From an uncultured Helicobacteraceae bacterium (GTDB lineage Bacteria > Campylobacterota > Campylobacteria > Campylobacterales > Helicobacteraceae), in contig CAJTQL010000006.1 of assembly GCA_910578285.1 (NCBI GenBank), forward strand, positions 1 through 64,000: 64,000 nucleotides of DNA, read 5' to 3'. A model generated the notes under the pieces. It did not search any database and was not told the DNA's origin. It saw nothing but the letters and a program-made list of their open reading frames with translations. Each line of letters starts with the position of its first letter. Position 1 is the first letter of the stretch. Of this stretch, positions 57,968-64,000 are shown in pieces. The position numbers and the translations under genes were made by a program.

Positions 57968-58714
57968 ATGCCTGAAGAATTTTCCTATAACCCATGGCAT
58001 GGTTGCCAACGTTTGAGCACAGGTTGCAAAAATTGTTTTATTTATAGAATAGATTCAATATTTAATATAGATACACAAAATTTACATAAAAATAAAGATT
58101 TCTATCTTCCAATTGAAAAAAATAGAGTAGGAAATTATAAAATTCCAGATGGTGCTCTTGTGTGGCTCTGTTTTAGCAGTGATTTCTTGATTGAGGGTGC
58201 GGATTCGTGGCGCAACGCAGTTTGGGAGATGATTCGCGCACGTAGCCGCTGTACCTTCATTTTCTTTACCAAACGCATTCATCGACTCCAAATGTGCCTG
58301 CCGAGCGATTGGGGCATGGGATATGATAATGTTATCATCGGTTGCAGCGTTGAAACCCAACAATGTGCCGATGAAAGATTAAATCTCTTTTTGAGGCTAC
58401 CCATCAAACACCGCTACATCATCGCCGCGCCGCTTTTGGAGGAGCTTCATCTTAGGAAATATTTGCAAAAAGACAGAATCGAGCTCGTGAGCGTGGGGGG
58501 TGAGAGTGGCTATCATGCAAGAGTTTGCCATTATGACTGGGTGCTTGGGCTACGTATGCAATGTTTTGAGGCAAAAATTAGCTTTAGATTCCAGCAAACA
58601 GGAACAAATTTCATTAAAAACAAAAAAACCTACATTATTCCAAAGAAATTACAACGGAAATACGCCCAAAAAGCAGGAATTGACTTAGACTTTTTGATAG
58701 ATTCCAAAATGTAA
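57968..58714 (+). CDS. DUF5131 / phage Gp37-Gp68-like protein
   Basis: 248 residues from ATG 57968 (MPEEFSYNPWHGC); the frame is open to 57905 but that part is not family-like, and neither start has a clear ribosome site. YNPWHGCQRLSTGCKNCFIY is the family Cys cluster (G-C-x6-G-C-x2-C), followed by LVWLCFSSDFLIEGADSWRN, FIFFTKRIHRL, VIIGCSVETQQCADERL, SVGGESGYHARV and FRFQQTGT, in the order seen in DUF5131 proteins. The Cys cluster and barrel-like pattern suggest a radical-SAM-like fold; activity unknown. More AT-rich start and isolated position hint at acquisition. Confidence 0.78.
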   Translation: MPEEFSYNPWHGCQRLSTGCKNCFIYRIDSIFNIDTQNLHKNKDFYLPIEKNRVGNYKIPDGALVWLCFSSDFLIEGADSWRNAVWEMIRARSRCTFIFFTKRIHRLQMCLPSDWGMGYDNVIIGCSVETQQCADERLNLFLRLPIKHRYIIAAPLLEELHLRKYLQKDRIELVSVGGESGYHARVCHYDWVLGLRMQCFEAKISFRFQQTGTNFIKNKKTYIIPKKLQRKYAQKAGIDLDFLIDSKM

Positions 58715-58812
58715 CTTTTAGTAACATCTATCCGATTGCCACAAATATGCGTTCTGCTTTATTGTGAAAAAATATAAAATGGTTTAGAATTAAAAAAATA
58801 GAAGGAGGCATT

Positions 58813-60174
58813 ATGCATTGGAGTGGTAAAGCTTCGATTGTTGTGGTTGATATGGTGGTTTTTGTTCTTTTGTTGCTCTATCTACCTTTTGATGAAAAGG
58901 TCAATAAGGGGCTGGCGATTCTCGCCTTTGTCGCGATATTGTGGCTCACAGAGGCACTGCATGTTACCATAACCGCCATATTAATCCCCATTTTGGCAGC
59001 CTGTACGGGGCTTATGAGCACCAAAAATGCGCTCGTTGGGTTTGCGGACGCAAACATCTTCTTGTTCTTTGGTGGCTTTGCACTTGCAGCGGCAATGCAC
59101 CATCAGCAGCTCGATAAAATCATTGCGCAACACATCTTACGGCTTGCACGTGGGCATTTCATGCTTTCCTTGCTTTTCTTGTTTTCCACAACTGCGTTCC
59201 TGTCGATGTGGATGAGCAACACAGCCACAGCAGCAATGATGTTGCCGCTTGCGATTGGAATGCTTGCAAAGATTGATTCTGAAAAGGAGCGCAACACCTT
59301 TGTGTTTGTGCTGCTTGGGATTGCATATAGTGCGAGCATTGGAGGGATTGGCACACTTGTAGGCACACCGCCAAATGCGATTGTCGCGACACAGCTGAAT
59401 ATCACCTTTGCGCAATGGCTGCAATATGGAATCCCTATGGTCATCGTATTTATGCCTCTCATGATTTTCGTACTCTATTTCACATTCAAACCAAAACTCA
59501 ATTTAACATTTGATACGAATAATGAGATGATTCCGATGGATTTTGAAAAATATCTCACACTTGGAATCTTTGTATTCATTGCACTATGCTGGATTTTTAG
59601 TGCTTGGGTGCAACCCTTTGTTGCCTCACTTTTTGGCGTGGCAAAAATCGCGAATTTTGATAGCATTATTGCCATTTTTGCAGCAGTACTCGTTGTTGCT
59701 TGTGGCGTGATTCAATGGAAACAAGTACAGGCAAACACCGATTGGGGCGTTTTGATGCTCTTTGGTGGCGGAATCACGCTCTCTCTCATTCTCAAAGATT
59801 CTGGTGCAAGCCGTGTAATGGCTGACGGGATTGTCTGGTTGATTGAGGAGCGCAATATCTTCCTTATCGCGCTGATTGTTGGCGTGTTTATCGTTTTCTT
59901 GACAGAATTTACAAGCAATACAGCAAGTGCTGCGCTACTTGTGCCGCTGTTTATCAGCATCGCTGAATCTCTTGGTGTCCCATCGCTTGGACTTGCGCTC
60001 ATCATTGCAATCGGTGCTTCATGCGCATTCATGCTGCCTGTTGCCACCCCACCAAACGCAATCGTATTTGGTACAGGGCAAATCAAACAAACCGAAATGG
60101 TCAAAGCAGGTATTCGGCTCAATATCTTATGTTCGATTACTATCGCGATTGCGGCGTATTTCTTTTGGCTATAG
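58813..60174 (+). CDS. DASS/SLC13-family anion transporter (dicarboxylate or sulfate)
   Basis: 453 residues, about 11-12 TM segments. Contains the two SNT signatures, MWMSNTATAAMMLPL (first repeat) and FTSNTASAALLVPL (second), which bind substrate and Na+, plus GGIGTLVGTPPNA and MLPVATPPNA. Family members import succinate, malate, citrate or sulfate with sodium; which one cannot be read from sequence. Ribosome site GAAGGAGG. Convergent with the chemoreceptor gene. Confidence 0.92.
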   Translation: MHWSGKASIVVVDMVVFVLLLLYLPFDEKVNKGLAILAFVAILWLTEALHVTITAILIPILAACTGLMSTKNALVGFADANIFLFFGGFALAAAMHHQQLDKIIAQHILRLARGHFMLSLLFLFSTTAFLSMWMSNTATAAMMLPLAIGMLAKIDSEKERNTFVFVLLGIAYSASIGGIGTLVGTPPNAIVATQLNITFAQWLQYGIPMVIVFMPLMIFVLYFTFKPKLNLTFDTNNEMIPMDFEKYLTLGIFVFIALCWIFSAWVQPFVASLFGVAKIANFDSIIAIFAAVLVVACGVIQWKQVQANTDWGVLMLFGGGITLSLILKDSGASRVMADGIVWLIEERNIFLIALIVGVFIVFLTEFTSNTASAALLVPLFISIAESLGVPSLGLALIIAIGASCAFMLPVATPPNAIVFGTGQIKQTEMVKAGIRLNILCSITIAIAAYFFWL

Positions 60175-60178
60175 CAGC

Positions 60179-60205
60179 TGCCGCCCTGCCCCGATTTGGG
60201 CGGCA
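60179..60205. terminator. GC-rich hairpin between convergent genes
   Basis: TGCCGCCC (60179-60186) and GGGCGGCA (60198-60205), perfect 8-bp stem, 11-base loop, no T-run on either side. Could slow transcripts from both directions. Confidence 0.35.
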
Positions 60206-60222
60206 CACGCTTTGCGGAGTCA

Positions 60223-61566
60223 CTATTGCTCGGGTTGAGCAGGAGTTTTGAATTTCTCTTGAATCATTTTCTCTATCATCACAAAGAATTGTTTGCTTGC
60301 ATTTTCCATTAATTGGAAATTTTTCACAATCTCAGCAACATGTTTCTTGCTTCTATCAGCCTTGCGCGATTCGTTCAAGCCCTCTTTAGCATACAAATGC
60401 ACATCGTCATGCAATGCGCGCACTTCTTCGTAGATGGGCAAATCGCCATATTTCTCCTTGCCCGCGTTTAAGAACCATTTGCCAAAGTTACATTGCGTAG
60501 AAGAGGCAAGCTCGCCCTCCATTCCTTGTATTACGTGTGAGTAGGCGTTATCTTTAAATATGACATGATCAACCATAAAAAGATTGGCATTAATTCGAGA
60601 GGCAATCTCACGCAATGTTGTATCCATAAGCATCGTTGTGCGCGTGAGGTCCGTGAGCATCACAGAGAAATCATGAATACTTTCACTCACGTTACCCATC
60701 TTACTAAACATATCTTGCGAGTTAGTTGAGATTCCATTGCTATCTTCTTGCAAAACAGAGATATTCGCACGAATTTCACCCGTTGCTTTTTGTGTTTTTT
60801 CAGCAAGCTTGCGGACTTCTTCTGCCACAACGGCAAATCCACGTCCATGTTCGCCTGCACGTGCCGCTTCAATCGCAGCATTGAGCGCGAGCAAGTTCGT
60901 CTGTGTCGAAATATCATTAATCAAATCAACAATAGAGTTGATATCATTGGAACGTTGAGCGAGTGTCGATGATGCTTGTTGGTTTGAATCGATCAATATA
61001 TTCAGCTCTTCAAAAGCCTGCAAAACCTCTTGGATGCGGTTGGCATATTCTCGTGAATGTTGCGCTGCTTCGCCTAACTCTATCGTTACCTCGCCCAACT
61101 TGCCTGCACTTTGACGAAAACTGCTTTGTAGGTAGACAAGCTGCGTTTTGTTGTCATTCACATCGCCAAGCTCGCTATTTATATGCTCTTTTGCCTGCAA
61201 AACTCTGTTTTGGATAATTGAATCGATGCTACTATTGATAGACGAACCAATATCAGCAAAACTGGGCAACAAACCATCACATAAAATCTTTCTATTAATA
61301 TCGCCCTGTATCGTATATTGGAATGCTGCTTTTGCTTCAGACATGAAAGTCTGTACTTGGTCTAGTAGGCGATTGATTTCGCTTGCGATTCTATCAAGCT
61401 TATCTGCACGCAGATGGGTTTTGCGAATGTCAAAATTGCCTGCGTTGATTGCATGCACAAATTCATAGAGTTCATTAACACGGTGCGTCTGCCGCTGCAA
61501 ACGTACAAACAACAAGCCACAAAAACCTAGCGCCACTAAAAACAAAGCAAGAAAAATCCAAATCAT
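60223..61566 (-). CDS. Chemoreceptor with C-terminal CZB zinc domain (CetA-like)
   Basis: 447 residues. One N-terminal TM helix (about 2-22), HAMP-like region (about 25-80), signalling domain with DISTQTNLLALNAAIEAARAGEHGRGFAVVAEEVR, then a CZB domain (about 330-430): DHVIFKDNAYSHV, CNFGKWFLNAG and HDDVHLYAKEG give the His/Cys/His/His zinc-site pattern. No periplasmic sensor, so input must be cytoplasmic. The PAS-domain gene nine bases upstream is the likely partner, as in the CetA/CetB energy-taxis pair of Campylobacter. CZB domains sense zinc or oxidants such as HOCl (family knowledge). Confidence 0.88.
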   Translation of the reverse strand: MIWIFLALFLVALGFCGLLFVRLQRQTHRVNELYEFVHAINAGNFDIRKTHLRADKLDRIASEINRLLDQVQTFMSEAKAAFQYTIQGDINRKILCDGLLPSFADIGSSINSSIDSIIQNRVLQAKEHINSELGDVNDNKTQLVYLQSSFRQSAGKLGEVTIELGEAAQHSREYANRIQEVLQAFEELNILIDSNQQASSTLAQRSNDINSIVDLINDISTQTNLLALNAAIEAARAGEHGRGFAVVAEEVRKLAEKTQKATGEIRANISVLQEDSNGISTNSQDMFSKMGNVSESIHDFSVMLTDLTRTTMLMDTTLREIASRINANLFMVDHVIFKDNAYSHVIQGMEGELASSTQCNFGKWFLNAGKEKYGDLPIYEEVRALHDDVHLYAKEGLNESRKADRSKKHVAEIVKNFQLMENASKQFFVMIEKMIQEKFKTPAQPEQ

Positions 61567-61575
61567 GCTAACTTC

Positions 61576-62082
61576 CTAACACATTAATTCACTCTGCCAA
61601 CATAAAACCGTATTTTCATAGCACATACCACGAGATTGAAAATATTCGACAAACCATGCAAGCCCAGCATCGATTCCATTCTGCTCAACCTTTTTGAGCT
61701 CGGTATAGAGATCCTTAGCGAACTCTAGCCCATTTGTGCTCGGCTTGCGGCGAACAGAATTATACGTCGCGATGGTGTTGCTATTTGTAAACGAAGGATA
61801 GATATTGGCAAACACCCAATAAAACGAGCCATCTTTTGCGAGGTTTTTGACATACGCATTGACTTCCTTCCCCTGCACAATTCGCCCCCACAAATATTTA
61901 AATATTGTGCGCGGCATATCGGGGTGGCGCACAATACTATGCGGCTGACCGAGCAATTCTCTTTCGCTATACCCCGAAATCGAAATGAATTCTTCATTGC
62001 AATATAAAATCTTGCCTTTTGTGTCTGTTTTAGAAACCAAAAAGCCCTCAACGCTTTTTTCTGTTGCATTTGGCGTTGGCAT
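61576..62082 (-). CDS. PAS-domain energy-taxis protein (CetB/Aer-like)
   Basis: About 168 residues from ATG 62080-62082 (MPTPNATEKS), with CAAGGAGG directly upstream; an ATG six codons earlier lacks a site. One PAS domain (about 10-125) with VSKTDTKGKILYCNEEFISISGY, LLGQPHSIVRHPDMP and KNLAKDGSFYWVFANI, the Aer-type FAD-binding pattern. No TM or signalling domain, so it must signal through the CZB chemoreceptor next to it. Together they look like a split Aer. Confidence 0.88.
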   Translation of the reverse strand: MPTPNATEKSVEGFLVSKTDTKGKILYCNEEFISISGYSERELLGQPHSIVRHPDMPRTIFKYLWGRIVQGKEVNAYVKNLAKDGSFYWVFANIYPSFTNSNTIATYNSVRRKPSTNGLEFAKDLYTELKKVEQNGIDAGLAWFVEYFQSRGMCYENTVLCWQSELMC

Positions 62083-62100
62083 ACCCCCTCCTTGCGACAT

Positions 62101-62283
62101 TCTTTATATGAGTCCTTCTCCAATATAGACTGAAACCTCTAAGATTATAGCGAAAAAAATGTAAATTTGCAAGATAATAAATCAGGTAAGTATGGATTTT
62201 ATGATAAGATAGCAAACTTTGCGGCGAAATAAAACCCTGTAACAATCGGGAGCAGAGCCCCCGAATCAACGCAAAAAGCAAGA
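62101..62283. other. Intergenic region between the PAS gene and cytochrome c553
   Basis: No gene. ATCGGGAGC...GCCCCCGAAT (about 62245-62266) forms a GC hairpin just after the cytochrome stop and is followed on the minus strand by TTGTTACAGGGTTTTATT; a weak terminator for the cytochrome gene. Confidence 0.35.
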
Positions 62284-62613
62284 CTATTTGCGTGTTGTTG
62301 CTGAAGCAGGAAGCTTAGAAATATAATCAGCCACAGCTTCGATGTCTGCGTCTGTCAATTTCCACATTTTCATGTTGTTATACATGATTTGCTTTGAGCC
62401 GCCATTGTCTGCTGTGCCTGCTGCATAGCCTTTGAGTTGCTCAATCAAGATGGCTTTGTCAGTTCCATTGATTGTAACATCACCTTTGCTACCGGGTGCA
62501 ACTTTTTCAGCGTTTGGTCCATGACAGGCAACGCATTTTTTGAAAATGGTCGCGCCGTCTTGTGCAAACAACGCTCCAGTGGCTAAAACGCCAAGTAAGA
62601 GAAACTTCTTCAT
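62284..62613 (-). CDS. Periplasmic cytochrome c553
   Basis: 109 residues from ATG 62611-62613. Signal peptide MKKFLLLGVLATGALFA, heme-attachment motif CVACH (C-x-x-C-H) and an axial Met in IMYNNMKMWKLTD; ends with ADYISKLPA. Class I monoheme c553, the electron carrier to the cbb3 oxidase in Helicobacter. AAGGAG upstream; the longer frame to 62655 is not needed. Confidence 0.93.
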   Translation of the reverse strand: MKKFLLLGVLATGALFAQDGATIFKKCVACHGPNAEKVAPGSKGDVTINGTDKAILIEQLKGYAAGTADNGGSKQIMYNNMKMWKLTDADIEAVADYISKLPASATTRK

Positions 62614-62713
62614 TGGATACTCCTTAAGATTAAAATCGCTTCCACTATACCACACATATTCTTAAATATAGCTGATTTTCTAGCTCATTTTCGCGCTAAT
62701 GTTTCAAAATTTC

Positions 62714-63283
62714 CTAGAGTTGCTTACGTCCCTTAAAAGCACGCAACAACGAAATTTGGTCGACATTTTCGAGGCTCACGCCCGATGGCACACCTTGTGC
62801 GATTTTGGTAAAAAACAACGCAAGGTCAGCGAGCTTGTCCTCGACATAAAGCAACAGCGCGTCTGTGGCAACAGAAGGCGTGAATGCAAAAATGATTTCT
62901 TGGACATGATGCAGCTGCACGATATTGCGCAAAACCTCAAGACGAAATCCGTCAATCGATTCGACAACAAAATAGCGCCCCTCAAAAAAATGTGTCTCTT
63001 CGAGCGTGAGAATGTCTTTGGGGTGTTGCACAACACATAATTCGCCATTATCGCGCAGCGGATTGCTACAAATTGCGCACAGCTCGTCTTCGCACACACC
63101 GCCACATTCCTGACACAGCAAAACATTTTGCACAGCACCAGAAATGCAATGCGCAAGCCGTGCTGCAAGCGGCTTATTCTCGACAGCAAGAGCATAAGCA
63201 AGTCGCAGTGCAGATTTGCGTCCCACAGACGGAAGCTGCTGCAAACATTCCACGAGTACATCAAAACTAGTTGGTTCTTTCAT
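62714..63283 (-). CDS. recR: Recombination protein RecR
   Basis: 189 residues from ATG 63281-63283 (MKEPTSFDVLVECL). LQQLPSVGRKSALRLAYAL helix-hairpin-helix, zinc finger CQECGGVCEDELCAIC, and Toprim region (ELCVVQHPKDILTLEETHFF). Works with RecO/RecF on gapped DNA. No ribosome site precedes the ATG; instead a -10 (TAGAAT) lies seven bases upstream, suggesting a leaderless message. The longer frame to 63349 would start before that promoter. Confidence 0.92.
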   Translation of the reverse strand: MKEPTSFDVLVECLQQLPSVGRKSALRLAYALAVENKPLAARLAHCISGAVQNVLLCQECGGVCEDELCAICSNPLRDNGELCVVQHPKDILTLEETHFFEGRYFVVESIDGFRLEVLRNIVQLHHVQEIIFAFTPSVATDALLLYVEDKLADLALFFTKIAQGVPSGVSLENVDQISLLRAFKGRKQL

Positions 63284-63290
63284 GGCGCGG

Positions 63291-63296
63291 ATTCTA
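63291..63296 (-). promoter_or_regulatory. -10 element giving an apparently leaderless recR message
   Basis: On the minus strand GATAGAAT then CCGCGCC then ATG. With the usual 6-7 base distance, transcription would start at or next to the A of the start codon. Confidence 0.4.
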
Positions 63297-63330
63297 TCGG
63301 CATTATCTTTAACGCATACTAAAATACTTT

Positions 63331-63339
63331 TGCTATAAT
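63331..63339 (+). promoter_or_regulatory. Extended -10 promoter for dnaJ
   Basis: TGCTATAAT 27 bases before the TTG start; divergent from recR. No CIRCE-like or HspR-type inverted repeat was seen. Confidence 0.55.
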
Positions 63340-63365
63340 GCGCCCTCAAAGAAAAAGGAGAATTT

Positions 63366-64000
63366 TTGGAAGAATTTGAATATTATGAAGTACTCGGAAT
63401 CACACGCAACGCGCAAGGCGATGAAATCAAACAAGCCTATCGCAAAATGGCGATGCAATACCACCCTGACCGCAACGAGGGGAGCAAAGAAGCCGAGGAG
63501 AAATTCAAGCAAGTCAACGAAGCCTATCAAGTCCTTAGCAATCCCGAACAACGTGCTATCTATGACCGCTATGGCAAACAAGGTTTGCAAGGGCATGGTG
63601 GCGGGCGAGGCGGTGATGGCTTTGGCGACATCTTCAGCGATTTGGGCTCTATCTTTGATTCTGTCTTTGGAACAGGATTTGGCAAAAAACAAAAAAAGAA
63701 TAAATATTCTCCCGACCTTGCGATGGAAATCGAATTGAGCTTCCATGAATCACTCTTTGGGGCAAAAAAAGAGTTCAACATCGACTACAAAAAGATGTGC
63801 AAAGCCTGCAAGGGCAGCGGTGCAAAAGACGGCAAGCTCAAAGTTTGCGAACAATGCAAGGGGCATGGGCAGGTGTTTATCCAACAAGGATTTTTACGTT
63901 TTGCACAAACCTGCCCCACATGCAATGGTAGCGGTGAAACCGCCTCTGAAAGCTGCGCAAACTGTGCTGGCAAGGGCTTTGAGGCAGCCAAGGAAAAGGT
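63366..64000 (+). CDS. dnaJ: Chaperone DnaJ (3' end outside window)
   Basis: The frame is open from TTG 63366 to the window edge (211 codons), with AAAAAGGAG 5 bases upstream of TTG. J domain 1-70 with YYEVLGITRNA and the HPD motif in MQYHPDRNEGS; Gly/Phe-rich linker (GHGGGRGGDGFGDIFSDL); then zinc-finger repeats CKACKGSG, CEQCKGHG, CPTCNGSG and CANCAGKG, so all four CxxCxGxG motifs are inside the window. Co-chaperone of DnaK. The substrate-binding C-terminus is cut off by the window. Confidence 0.95.
   Translation, partial: MEEFEYYEVLGITRNAQGDEIKQAYRKMAMQYHPDRNEGSKEAEEKFKQVNEAYQVLSNPEQRAIYDRYGKQGLQGHGGGRGGDGFGDIFSDLGSIFDSVFGTGFGKKQKKNKYSPDLAMEIELSFHESLFGAKKEFNIDYKKMCKACKGSGAKDGKLKVCEQCKGHGQVFIQQGFLRFAQTCPTCNGSGETASESCANCAGKGFEAAKEK

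Noticed and set aside
57905..58714. Prophage insertion inferred from the Gp37/Gp68-like gene
   Set aside because: No other phage gene (integrase, terminase, capsid) is in the neighbourhood.

Overview
The window looks like chromosome of a Helicobacter-type member of the Campylobacterota. Reasons seen in the sequence: many genes are preceded by a TGCTATAAT/TGCTAGAAT extended -10 without a clear -35; a 12-C homopolymer tract; and gene orders that match, from general knowledge, the H. pylori blocks fmt-birA-parA-parB-atpF'-F-H-A-G-D-C-exbB-exbD-tolA-like-tolB and carbonic anhydrase-kdsA-ribH-nusB-pyrF. The relatively high GC and extra genes suggest an enterohepatic-type Helicobacter, but species cannot be fixed from the window.

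Layout. 1-3.2 kb: 5' end of a chemoreceptor (edge), trpB, a LolC/E-like permease. 3.2-8.3 kb: a phase-variable-looking leader ORF and a membrane-anchored P-loop GTPase, an ECF nickel/cobalt transporter (NikMN-like fusion, T, A), then ExbB-ExbD-TonB behind a Fur-like site. 8.3-19.7 kb: hydrolase, a large unknown protein, nadC-thiL, rpe, fbp, a small Cys-rich protein, metG, a MurF-N-like protein and a PhoBR-like two-component pair. 19.7-25.8 kb: corA-pyrF-nusB-ribH-kdsA-carbonic anhydrase-motB, dedA, glycine-zipper lipoprotein. 26-32.6 kb: dCache chemoreceptor, an orphan dikinase-like protein, purL. 32.8-44.8 kb (minus): the Tol-ATP synthase-ParAB-BirA-Fmt block. 44.9-47.7 kb: two small unknown proteins, tilS, rimO.

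47.8-54.6 kb is the accessory island of interest. It encodes four short precursors, each with a Sec signal peptide, a conserved spacer, a double-glycine leader motif (LS/N..EM..V.GG) and a 17-24 residue highly basic C-terminal peptide. Two precursor pairs head two paralogous cassettes, each followed by two outer-membrane beta-barrel genes. The second cassette ends with a third barrel gene and a Sec-exported, stand-alone C39 double-glycine peptidase. Strong TTGACA-N17-TANAAT promoters precede each peptide pair, and hairpins separate peptides from barrel genes. The simplest reading is periplasmic maturation of cationic bacteriocin- or signal-like peptides by a C39 protease without an ABC exporter, loosely comparable to the FapD/FapF arrangement of Pseudomonas; function is inferred, not shown.

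54.9-64 kb: mnmG, four tRNA genes (Pro, His, Arg, Arg) with a 201-bp duplication behind the two tRNA-Arg genes, a DUF5131-like protein, a DASS-family transporter, a PAS + CZB chemoreceptor pair (energy-taxis-like), cytochrome c553, recR (apparently leaderless) and the 5' part of dnaJ. Palindromic ATTGCGAG...CTCGCAAT repeats are scattered through intergenic regions.
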